Shown: positions 19,842 to 29,030 of the stretch, one piece after another
Layout: each line of letters begins with the position of its first letter
Position numbering within the stretch: position 1 is the first letter of the stretch
From: Verrucomicrobiales bacterium
GTDB lineage: Bacteria > Verrucomicrobiota > Verrucomicrobiia > Verrucomicrobiales > DEV007
DNA: 42,437 nucleotides
NCBI GenBank assembly: GCA_028281705.1
Contig: JANQJH010000005.1
Span: forward strand, 1-42,437
Direction of reading: 5' to 3'
Notes under the pieces: generated by a model
What the model was told of the DNA's origin: nothing
The model's database searches: none
The model's input: the letters and a program-made list of their open reading frames with translations, nothing else
Made by a program: the position numbers and the translations under genes

Positions 19842-22800
19842 ATGAAACCGTGGCATTCTCTTCCCCTAGTGCTCTTCTCAACTGGCCTCGCCTGGGCCCA
19901 ATTGCCGCCCCATGTGGCCTTCCATCCGGCCTCGAACTCACCCGGGCCTCTCTTTGAGGAGGTTCCAGCTGAGGCCTCGGGTATCGATTTCCAGATTCAC
20001 TGGGACAATCCCAAAGAGCACGTCAAACAACTGTTGCTCATCAATCCCGTGGGTGGCGTCGCCACCGGGGACATCGATGGTGATGGGTTGGCCGAGATTT
20101 ACGTGACCAGTCCTTCGCGAGGCAATCGGCTTTATCGCAATCTCGGTGGCTTTCGTTTCGAGGACATCACGCGGTCATCTGGTGTTTACGACCCCCAGTT
20201 CTGGGGCACGGGAGCGAGTTTTGTCGACATCGACGGCGATGGCGATTTGGATATTTTCGCCTGCGGATACACGAGGCCTAACAAACTCTATATCAATCAG
20301 GGAAATCGACGTTTTGTCGATCAAGCGAAAGCCTATGGGCTCGATGTCAACCGGGCCAGCATGACGATGGCCTTCCACGACATCGATAATGATGGTGATC
20401 TGGATGGCTACCTGGCGACGACGGGGCAGGCGCCTCCGCCCGGCACAGAGTTCCGCGTGCGCATGGTCAAGCAGACCAATGGGGTCGAAAAGCCGGTCAT
20501 TCTCGATGAGCTGAAAGAATACTGGCGGCTCATCTACCTGCCGGGCGACAGAGCTACACGAGTGGAGGCGGCGCAGGTGGATCATCTTTTCCGAAACAAC
20601 GGGTCTAACAAGGCGTTTACCGATATCACTCGGAGTGCCGGAATCGACGGCCCGCACTTCACCCTGGCGGCCACGTGGTGGGACTATGATGACGATGGCC
20701 TGGCCGACCTCTACGTGTCCAATGACTTCACCGGGCCTGATATTCTCTATCGCAATATGGGCGACGGGCGGTTCCGCGATGTCACCAGAGAGGCAACATC
20801 GTACACACCTTGGTTCTCCATGGGTAGTGATGTCGGGGATCTCAACAACGACGCCCGGATGGATTTCATGGCCACGGACATGGCAGCGACGACGCATTAT
20901 CGGGACAAGATCTCCATGGGCAACATGGATGAAATGGGGTGGTTCCTCGATTGGGCGGAGCCGAGGCAATTCATGCGCAATGCCGTCTATCTGAGTACGG
21001 GAACGCCGCACGTCTTGGAAAGCGCCTACATGATGGGCCTGGCCAAATCGGACTGGACTTGGAGCACGCGACTCGAAGATTTCGACGGTGATGGTTTGGT
21101 CGATGTCTACATCACCAATGGGGTCATCCGGGACACGCAAAACAGTGATCTCAGTCAGTTGGCCGAGCAGCAATTCGAGGCCGGGTCGGAAGAGTGGGCC
21201 GATTTTTGGGTGAAACAGCCGCTGCGCAAGGAGGAGAACCTTGCCTTTCGCAACCAGGGCGACCTCAAGTTCAAGGAGTCGAGCGAGTCTTGGGGATTGA
21301 AGCGTCTGGGCGTGAGTTTTGGTGTGGCGACGGCCGATCTCGACGGCGATGGCGACCTCGATATGGCGGTGAGCAACTTCGATGCGCCTCTCAGTCTCTA
21401 CCGCAACCACAGTCAGCACCGCCATCTGCGCGTGAAGTTGGTGGGCAAGAAGAGCAATGCCTTCGGTATCGGAGCCAAGGTGCGGATCCGGACGGCTTCC
21501 ACCGGCACTCAAGTGCGTTTCTTAACGCTGGCAAGAGGGTGGCTCTCGTCCAGTGAACCGGTGATCCATTTTGGCATTGGTCAGGACGAGAAGATTGAGA
21601 GCCTGGAAGTGGAGTGGCCCAGCGGTGCCCGCCAGGTTTTTCGTGATCTGCCTGCTAGCCGGGTTTACACGATCACGGAAAACGCCGGCGCCGGGAAGCG
21701 CGATCATGAAACCGTTGAGCCTCTGTTCAAGCCCGTGGCCCTGGGGACGGAGATGCGTCACCGGGAGATTCCGATCGATGATTTCAAACTGCAGCCGCTC
21801 TTGCCTAACAAGGTTTCGCAGTTAGGACCGGGATTGGCTGTCGGAGACATCGACGGTGATGGAGACGATGATGTTTACCTGGGAGGTGCCCGCGGCCAGA
21901 CCGGTGCGATTTTCAAAAGCGTCGGGGGAACCTTTCAGTCTTCGTCACAGCCGGCTCTGGCGTCGGACCGTCAGCATGAGGACATGGGGGCTGTTTTCTT
22001 CGACGCGGATGGCGACGCCGATTTGGACCTCTACGTTGTCAGCGGCGGCATCGAGATCGATCAGAAAGGGGCGCTGCTCAAGGACCGGCTCTACTTGAAC
22101 AATGGCTCCGGGCAGTTCGCCAAGGCCGGGGCTGGCGCGGTGCCTGACCTCCGATTCAGCGGCGGCACGGTTTCGGCTGCCGATTACGATCGGGATGGTG
22201 ACCTCGATTTGTTTGTCGGCGGACGTTTGGTGCCAGGGCAGTATCCCTCACCCCGAGTCTACCACGCCTTGTTGCGGAATAACGGTCAGGGTGCCTTCGA
22301 GATTGCCTCGCCGCCCGTTTTTCAAACGCTAGGGATGGTCACCAGTGCTTTGTGGAGCGATGCCGACCATGATGGCTGGCTGGATTTGCTCCTGACAACT
22401 GATTGGGGCTCGGTTCGCTACCTGCGTCAGCGCGAAGGCGAGTGGCAGGACGCGACGGAGAGCGCCGGCTTGACGGATCTCCTGGGGTGGTGGAATGGCA
22501 TTGATGGCGGCGATCTGGATCACGATGGTGACATCGATTACGTCGTGACGAACTTTGGTCTCAACACCAAATACAAAGCCTCGCCTGACAAGCCTGAGCG
22601 GCTCTATTACGCCGATTTTGATGGCAATGGTCGATTCGATATCGTCGAAGCCAAGTACGAGGCGGGGAAACTGCTGCCGCGGAGAGGCTTCAGTTGCTCT
22701 CAGAACGCCATGCCGGCGGTCAAGGACCGGATGAAGACCTTTCACGGCTTTGCCTCAGCGACTCTAGCGGAGATCTACACGGAATCTAAGTTGGAAGAGG

Positions 22801-23468
22801 CTCTCCAACTCAGGGCGAATACGCTGAGCAGCGGCGTGTTGATCAATTCGGGCAAGGGCACCTTCACGTTTTTGCCCTTGCCGCGTTTGGCGCAGATTTC
22901 GCCCGGGTTTGGCCTTTCATTGACCGATGTGAATGGTGACGGAACGCTCGATCTCTACGTGGCTCAGAATCATTTCACACCTCAGCGGGAGACCGGGAGG
23001 ATGGCTGGAGGCTTGAGCCAGTTGTTGTTAGGCGCCGGTGACGGAACGTTTGAACTCGTCGATCTCGAGTCCAGTGGACTGATGGTACGTGGTGACGCCA
23101 AGAGCCTCGTGCGACTGGATTTCAACCAGGACGCCGCCCCGGATTTTCTCGTCGCCCAGAACAACGAATCGGTTCGAGGCTTTGCCAATGCGACGGGAGT
23201 GAGCGGACGATGGGTGGCGAAGCTTCGAGCGTCCAACGGGAAGACGCCCGCTGTGGGGGCGCGTGTTATGGCGATTGGTGAAAATGGGCGCCGAACAGCC
23301 TATGAGTTGCGTGCCGGAGGAGGATACCTTTCGCAGCAATCCTCCGACCTGTTCTTCGTTGAGTCGTCTATCAAAAGCTTGGAGATTGAATGGCCAAACG
23401 GAAAGAAGACCGTCGTCAAGCCCCAGCCGGTTTCCGGTGAGCAAGTAATCATCCAGAAAAAGAGGTGA
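19842..23468 (+). CDS. Secreted VCBS/FG-GAP and ASPIC/UnbV repeat protein
   Basis: About 1208 aa from ATG 19842, chosen because it begins the signal peptide MKPWHSLPLVLFSTGLAWAQ. Two series of FG-GAP/VCBS beta-propeller repeats carry calcium-binding DIDGDGLAEIYV and DYDDDGLADLYVSNDF motifs at about residues 80-540 and 670-1100. Each is followed by an ASPIC/UnbV domain, near FGIGAKVRIRTASTGTQVRF and near the C-terminus (SLEIEWPNGKKTVVKPQ). Such proteins are exported and abundant in PVC bacteria; their role (adhesion or scaffolding) is not established. It is convergent with the next gene, 66 bp away. Confidence 0.85.
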   Translation: MKPWHSLPLVLFSTGLAWAQLPPHVAFHPASNSPGPLFEEVPAEASGIDFQIHWDNPKEHVKQLLLINPVGGVATGDIDGDGLAEIYVTSPSRGNRLYRNLGGFRFEDITRSSGVYDPQFWGTGASFVDIDGDGDLDIFACGYTRPNKLYINQGNRRFVDQAKAYGLDVNRASMTMAFHDIDNDGDLDGYLATTGQAPPPGTEFRVRMVKQTNGVEKPVILDELKEYWRLIYLPGDRATRVEAAQVDHLFRNNGSNKAFTDITRSAGIDGPHFTLAATWWDYDDDGLADLYVSNDFTGPDILYRNMGDGRFRDVTREATSYTPWFSMGSDVGDLNNDARMDFMATDMAATTHYRDKISMGNMDEMGWFLDWAEPRQFMRNAVYLSTGTPHVLESAYMMGLAKSDWTWSTRLEDFDGDGLVDVYITNGVIRDTQNSDLSQLAEQQFEAGSEEWADFWVKQPLRKEENLAFRNQGDLKFKESSESWGLKRLGVSFGVATADLDGDGDLDMAVSNFDAPLSLYRNHSQHRHLRVKLVGKKSNAFGIGAKVRIRTASTGTQVRFLTLARGWLSSSEPVIHFGIGQDEKIESLEVEWPSGARQVFRDLPASRVYTITENAGAGKRDHETVEPLFKPVALGTEMRHREIPIDDFKLQPLLPNKVSQLGPGLAVGDIDGDGDDDVYLGGARGQTGAIFKSVGGTFQSSSQPALASDRQHEDMGAVFFDADGDADLDLYVVSGGIEIDQKGALLKDRLYLNNGSGQFAKAGAGAVPDLRFSGGTVSAADYDRDGDLDLFVGGRLVPGQYPSPRVYHALLRNNGQGAFEIASPPVFQTLGMVTSALWSDADHDGWLDLLLTTDWGSVRYLRQREGEWQDATESAGLTDLLGWWNGIDGGDLDHDGDIDYVVTNFGLNTKYKASPDKPERLYYADFDGNGRFDIVEAKYEAGKLLPRRGFSCSQNAMPAVKDRMKTFHGFASATLAEIYTESKLEEALQLRANTLSSGVLINSGKGTFTFLPLPRLAQISPGFGLSLTDVNGDGTLDLYVAQNHFTPQRETGRMAGGLSQLLLGAGDGTFELVDLESSGLMVRGDAKSLVRLDFNQDAAPDFLVAQNNESVRGFANATGVSGRWVAKLRASNGKTPAVGARVMAIGENGRRTAYELRAGGGYLSQQSSDLFFVESSIKSLEIEWPNGKKTVVKPQPVSGEQVIIQKKR

Positions 23469-23534
23469 GTCGCTTGAACATCGCGCGCGACTTCCAATTG
23501 GACTGAAGCGGCAGGCCCATTTAGCCTCGAGTTC

Positions 23535-26500
23535 CTATTCCTGCAGTTGGTATTGTTGCCGCATTTGGATGAAGCGCGCCTTCAGTGGACTGCCTTCCGG
23601 CACCTTCTCAATCGCCGTGTCGATCGATGCGACGGCGTCGGCGAACTGGCCGTTGGCCGCCTGGGAAGCCGCGAGGATGCTCAAGAACTCGGGTGCTTCA
23701 GATTGTTCGGCCACCAATTCGGCGGCTAACTGGAGGGCACGCGGTGCGTCTCTGAGATCGGGATCGCTGGTGGTGGACAAGAGGCCCGCCAGATGATAGC
23801 GGGCTTCCACGGATGCTGGAGCCAGGGCATGCATGCGGTTGAGCAGGGCGATGGCCTCCTTGGGATTGGAATTTCGCAACACGAGCGCCAACTCATAGAG
23901 CGCCCGGAGGTGGTCGGGATCACGTTGCAAGGCCTGTTGAAAATCGCGGGCGGCTTCATTGATATTTCCCATCATCTTGCGGGTTTGGCCACGATTTACC
24001 CAGAGCTCGGGGTTCTCCGCCGAGACATTGAGGGCGCGACTGAAGTGCTGCTCCGCCAGCGGCCAGCGTTTCATTTGGAAGTGGGCAAACCCAAGGTTGG
24101 CATTCGCTTTGGCATGATTGGGATTCAGATCCACGGTCCTGAGCAACTGGGCAAAGGCTTCCTGAGGTTTCTCCTGAATCAGAAGCTCCGTTCCCAGGGA
24201 GAAATGGAGCTCGGCCCGCAGCGATCGACTGTATCGATGCGGATCTTTCTCGGGAACCTCTTGCAGACATTGGCGCAGGTAGGTCTCGGCAGAGAAACCC
24301 TTGGTGGCGAGCGCTTGAGCGGTGCCAATCAATGGTGGGTTGGGGGCTGGTGGATGCAACCAACGCCCTCCCAAATCCGTTAGGAGATACATCTCGGGGG
24401 ATTTGAGGGACTCCAAGTCCTGCACAAGTATTTCGAAGGGCACGCGTCCGCGGTAGAGGACGGCCACCCGGCCGTAGGCATCGATGAGGAAAGTGAAAGG
24501 CACGGCCAACACCTTTCGAGCCTCTTGAAACTGCTTTTGGAACGCGTCGAGAATCCTTAGTTCGGCTTCGGAAAGTTCGCGATAGGGAATCTCCTGTCGC
24601 ATGATCTTCTCGAAGACCCCTTTGGAATCCTCTAAGGGCTGGTCATGGTCGCCCTGGGCCAAAGCATCTCCATTCAAAGGCAGGATAGTGACGCCTGCAA
24701 GTCGAGGGTCCGACAGGTGCTCCCGCCATTCGGCCAACTCGGCCATGCAGGTGGCGCAGTGGCGTGACCAGACATTAATGAGCATGGGGCCTTCGAAGGC
24801 CTCTTTGACGGCGTCGATGGCGGGAAAGGGCATCCGGCTAACAACGGCGCGCCGTTCAAATGAGGAAGGGAATTCGTCCAATGGCGCTCCGCCTTTCAAA
24901 GGGATCCCCTGGCCTCGCAAGGGGCGTTGCTCGACGACTCCCTGTCCTTGGCGAATCACGTAGCGGACGTTTGACCGAAGACTACTGATCACTTCCGGAG
25001 TCATCTGGCCAGGCCAATGGACGGCGAGATTCACGGGGGCTGAGTCGGCGCCCAGCCCAAAATGTTGCCATCTTGAGGCCTGCGACATGAAGCCGGTTGC
25101 CGTTCTCACCGTACGGCTCCGAGCCCTGCCGCTCGCTGGTTGGAGGACGATCCTGGCGCCGATGGCGTCGCGATTCGCCTCCAACCCTTCCAGCTTAAAG
25201 CTGATGCTATGAACTGTGGCCGAGGGTTGGAGGGTGTTTTCAAGATAGCGGACGCGGGGACTGGTCCGCCCCGCGACCCAGGCGTCGAGGTCACCATCGT
25301 GATCCGCATCGAGCACAGCCAGTGCGCGGCTATCGTCCGGAAAATCGAATCCGCTGATGGCTGAAGCATCAGTGTAAGTGCCAGCCTCCGCGTCACCCAG
25401 GTTGAGCAGAAATCGGTTACGCTCTCGGCCGCTGAAAGACTGCCCCTCCCGCATGCGTGCGTAGAGGTTCGACCAAGACGAGTGGTAGGCAGCGTTCGAG
25501 GCCTGGGTGCCGCTGGCATCTGCAGGAGATTGCGCCACGACCTGGCGCCAGAAGAAGCTTCACAGATCGTCCAGGGAATCATTGGTCACGAAGCCGTTGG
25601 CCACCAAGAGATCCTCCCATCCGTCGTTGTTGAGGTCCGCGAAGTCAGAACTCCAGGCCCAGCGGCCCAGGGTGACGTTGGCTTTCAGGGAGCGATCGAT
25701 GAAGGCGTCACCCTCACGCACAAAGAGCGCGTTGCCCCGCGCATGGCGGAAGAACTCTTGGCGCACGGCTTGGTCAAGTTCACCATGGAACTTCGTCAGT
25801 TGGGCGATGCGATGCCCAGCTGAAGAGAACATGTTGCCCACGTAGAGATCCACCAGTCCATCTCCATTGGCATCTCCCCAGGCGACAGACATGCCTGCGG
25901 AGAAATCCTCGACACCCAGGGTGGCGGCCACATCGACGAATTGACCATCGTCGTTGCGATAGAGGTTGTTGCGCCCAAAGTCATTGGCCACGTTGAGGTC
26001 CTGGTCGCCGTCCTGGTCAAAGTCTTCCCAGGAGGCGGCGTAGCTGAATCGCTGGTTGTTTGCCTGGAGATGGACTTCAGCGGTGACATCACGAAATCGC
26101 AGTTGGCCAAGGTTGCGCAGAAGTTGGTTAGGGGCGCCATTGTTGGCGTCGTGATAGGGGATGGGGTTGCCGAGGACGGAGTGCTTGCTTGAATCGGTCC
26201 TTCCGCCCTCTCGTTGCGTGATGTAGAGGTCAACGAGACCGTCGTTATCGTAGTCTGCCGCTGCCAGGGAATAGGCCATGGCCTGAAGGCGATGAGAGAA
26301 GCTGGGCCTGAAGACGCCATCTGACCTGTTGAGGACGACGATGTTTGGGTGCAGGTGAACCGCGAGTTCTTGCTCGCCGTCATTGTCAAAGTCGACGAAG
26401 AGGGCGTGCCTCGAGAGATCGTTGAAATCGAGGCCGTGATCCGAGGAGGCTTCGGTGATGCGGCCATCGGGCGCCTGCAGAAGCAGGCGATTGGGTAGGC

Positions 26501-27203
26501 CACCTTGCATGCAGAGGTAGAGGTCCTCCGTGCCGTCGCCGTTGGCGTCGCCGAGTGCCATGCCGTGGAGCGCCGTGAGATCGACGCCCAAGGTAGGATC
26601 GAGTCGATCGATCCAGTAGGTGGAGCTTAGCTTTAGTTGGGCATGGTAAGAGGGGATGCTGCCAAGGACCTCCTCGGTTCGATCCTGCATCCAAGGCTCG
26701 GCCTTGCTATAGGTTTGCCGAGAGACGCTGGCGGGCGCGATGGCGATCTTCTCGAGCAGGATTTGATCGTCCTCCCGGATCCAATGTAGAGTCCAACTCG
26801 CATGGGTATCCACGCGAGATCGAGGAGTGCGCTGATAGGTGCCGGCCAACACTTCCGTGGTGAACGCTGTCCCGATCTGACGGATGCCAATCGTCTTGAG
26901 GGTGGCTCGGGCCTCGTCCGGTGGCTCGCTCGATTGCATCAGCGCCAGGAAGGCATCGAGAGTCTCGAAAGTCTGGACGGGAGCCTGACCGGGGACGGTG
27001 CTCACGTCGATGGGGCCAAGGCGTTTGTCAATCTCAAGGGCCTCCGGGGCGTATCCCTGGGCCCGGAAGGCCTCCGAAAGAAAGCTCAAATTGGAAGCCT
27101 CGGTTTCGGCAATCATGAAGCTCTCAAGTTCCTTCATGAGTGGTTCAATCTCCGAAAAGAATCGCTCCTCTTCCCAATCGCTCCGGTCATCAGGGCTCAC
27201 CAA
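23535..27203 (-). CDS. VCBS/ASPIC-UnbV + TlpA-like thioredoxin + TPR protein crossed by an in-frame UGA (candidate selenoprotein)
   Basis: One frame runs from GTG 27203 to 23535 (1222 aa) with a single TGA at 25562-25560 (codon 548). Before it: VCBS repeats ending DLNNDGWEDLLVANGF. At the UGA: SLDDL-[UGA]-SFFWRQVVAQSP, in the middle of the expected domain. After it: the last VCBS repeat, an ASPIC/UnbV domain, a TlpA/AhpC-like thioredoxin fold with redox motif SRHCATCMAEL (CxxC, about residues 805-825) and six or more TPR repeats to the end. The coding frame is otherwise intact, so readthrough as selenocysteine is possible; a nonsense mutation is the alternative. The true N-terminus is unclear: the frame is open up to 27395 and shows a hydrophobic FATLFLAASLSNC stretch, but no good start codon. 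Confidence 0.6.
25532..25548 (-). promoter_or_regulatory. Candidate bacterial SECIS hairpin
   Basis: On the minus strand GCGCC (25548-25544) and GGCGC (25536-25532) form a perfect 5-bp stem around the loop AGGUCGU. The loop begins 16 nt after the in-frame UGA. The E. coli fdhF SECIS, as I remember it, has an AGGUCU loop about 17 nt after its UGA, so both position and the AGGUC bases agree. The same bases encode Gln-Val of the protein, so coincidence is possible. Confidence 0.5.
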
Positions 27204-27414
27204 ATTCTCGATGGCCAGTTCTAGGATATCCTCCGCCCGTGCGGGCTTCCCGGCGGAGGCCGGAACATGGTCCCACTCCGTGACGTCCTTTGATCGGTCG
27301 GTACAATTTGAGAGGCTCGCCGCGAGGAAGAGGGTGGCGAAGCATTGGATTGGGCGTTGGAGCTGGCAGATTGAGATGGTGTGGATGTGGGCTCTTCAAT
27401 ACCATGGTGCCAAC

Positions 27415-27810
27415 TCAGCGGCCCCCAGGGAAAGAGCATTCTTCTTCGCCGTCTCCATGAGGCCGTGTCAGCTGAAACGAGGTATCCAGCGGGTCTGAGC
27501 CCGGCGCGAGATCGAAGGCCAAACTTACAAGGTCCTTCAGGCGCATAGCTTTCATGCCCTCGAACCAGATCACGGCATGAGCTTGGTTGGCAGCGTCGTT
27601 TGCCTGACCGACCGCCACGGGTTGTCCCTCGACAAGAGTCACATCATAAACCCAATCCCGGGGGATCACCGAATCAAGTGATGGTAGCTGCTTCAGGTTC
27701 CCGGCGTCGTCGATCAGCACGGCGTTGTAGCCCCCACTATTCTGGACAAAAACGCACTACCGAGATGGCCACCGCTCTCATCTACCGCGAGGAGATCACC
27801 TAGGTAGGGA
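27415..27810 (-). pseudogene. Frameshifted remnant of a HAF-repeat-like extracellular protein
   Basis: A frame from about 27735 to 27415 encodes YNAVLIDDAGNLKQLPSL, later VAVGQANDAANQAHAVIWFE and SLAFDLAPGSDPLDTSF. These resemble the repeat and C-terminal segments of secreted HAF-type repeat proteins. Upstream the sense continues in another frame (GDLLAVDESGGHLGSAF), changing frame at a run of five T on the minus strand near 27750. Neither end has a start or complete domain. It appears to be a decayed fragment upstream of the VCBS/TlpA gene. Confidence 0.45.
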
Positions 27811-27989
27811 TACACAATAATATTTCGATTTTACAGGGCATTTCGGAAAAGTGCACAATAATTGAGATTGTTGTACTTCCTGTTTTACCCGGTAATCAGG
27901 CCTGGGATGCGGTTTTCCGCCCGTGTGCCAATCTTTGGCCGCTACAGATGATCCTTCAGTCTGTAAACGTTAAATTATTAACTTTTACA

Positions 27990-28019
27990 TTGACTAGGCC
28001 ATCAAATTGACGATGATAA
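27990..28019 (+). promoter_or_regulatory. Putative sigma-70 promoter
   Basis: TTGACT (27990-27995), an 18-bp spacer, and TGATAA (28014-28019), about 60 bp before the gene at 28081. Just upstream, at 27969-27982, is the inverted repeat GTTAA-ATTA-TTAAC in AT-rich sequence. The remainder of 27811-27968 is non-coding and holds nothing further I can name. Confidence 0.4.
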
Positions 28020-28080
28020 CCATTGGGTTTCACGGGCACGGGCATTCACCATCTGAAACCCATCCCTACGCTGACGAATA

Positions 28081-28629
28081 ATGACACCCAAAGAGATCCT
28101 CTTCTCGGCTGTGGTCATCTTGGTTGCCGCCTTTTTTATTTTTCGCCCTTTAGGGAAAAGTCGTGACGCAGAAATTCACAAGATCGCTTTCACCGCTTTC
28201 ACCCCGAAAGGGTTGGTGGCACCCTTCAACTGCACGGTGTTCCTGCGGCCCGTGGGAGGCAGCGCTGGCGCCACATCCGAATTGGGGCTGGGCACCACCC
28301 CTGAAGATTTCCAACCATTGATATCAGATTTGCCTAAGAGGATCACAGGCGAGGTTGTGGAGTTGGGCGGGTTTCAGCAAGGCACTGTCATTCCGCTGGC
28401 TATCAAAACCCAGTGGGGGGGAGATTCTTATGCGTTCTTCGGACGAGAGGATCAAGGATCGCTCGGAGCCTTCACGGATACAGACGGCTCGCTAGAAGCA
28501 CTCGGAAAACAGGTGGTAGAGCCTATCGGTGAGCGCTTTCTGATGCATCTGGATGACGCCGCCTCATTCCAGATTGATGACAATGACCAAGACCTGCTGA
28601 TCGAACTCTGGTTTGAACCGACCTCTTAG
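28081..28629 (+). CDS. Small membrane-anchored protein of unknown function
   Basis: A 182-aa protein not recognised. Residues about 5-23 (EILFSAVVILVAAFFIFRPL) form one transmembrane helix or uncleaved signal. The remaining roughly 155 residues would be extracytoplasmic. They are rich in acidic and beta-forming residues, with no cysteine pair or catalytic motif that I recognise. It is a single gene after a plausible promoter. A tandem repeat begins 30 bp after its stop. Confidence 0.6.
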   Translation: MTPKEILFSAVVILVAAFFIFRPLGKSRDAEIHKIAFTAFTPKGLVAPFNCTVFLRPVGGSAGATSELGLGTTPEDFQPLISDLPKRITGEVVELGGFQQGTVIPLAIKTQWGGDSYAFFGREDQGSLGAFTDTDGSLEALGKQVVEPIGERFLMHLDDAASFQIDDNDQDLLIELWFEPTS

Positions 28630-28658
28630 GCTCTGGGTTTGCCCGGGAGTCCGAGAGG

Positions 28659-28772
28659 GACGGAAATAAGGACGGGGTGCACGAGAAATAGAGAAATAGG
28701 GACAGAGAAATAGGGACAGAGCGGACGGAAATAGGGACGCGGACGGAAATAGCGACGGAAATAGGGACGGGG
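28659..28772 (+). repeat. Degenerate tandem repeat, core GAAATAGGGAC
   Basis: About seven imperfect copies of a unit around GAAATAGGGACGG or GAAATAGGGACAG in 114 bp, of irregular spacing. There are no constant-length repeats with unique spacers, so it is not CRISPR. Similar purine-rich strings occur near small REP-associated transposases in other bacteria, but no transposase is seen here. The rest of 28630-28990 has no convincing gene. Confidence 0.7.
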
Positions 28773-29030
28773 TACAAGAACCCTTGATATCTTGTCCTGG
28801 AACTCCGCCATCTTGGCGCCGTCATCCCCTACTCCATCCCATTCGCGACCCGCGACCCCCGCGAGTCTGATTCCCAAGTTCAATCCGGATGATCCTGGTG
28901 CGTCCGTCCACGGAGTCATCCACAAGAATTGGCAAAGTTCACGAGCAAGACCTTCGTCTGACGTTCCCAAGCGTGTCTCTTACAGACGACAGTGCCCGGA
29001 CGAAAGAACATGGAGCCCCACACGCACGGG

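Noticed and set aside
28659-28772. CRISPR array
   Set aside because: Unit length and spacing are irregular, there are no unique spacers, and no cas genes are present.
28960-29000. Further ECF promoter copy before the SBP-TRIC gene
   Set aside because: AAGACC and GCGTGTCTC are present, but the spacing is 5 bp longer than in the three true copies.
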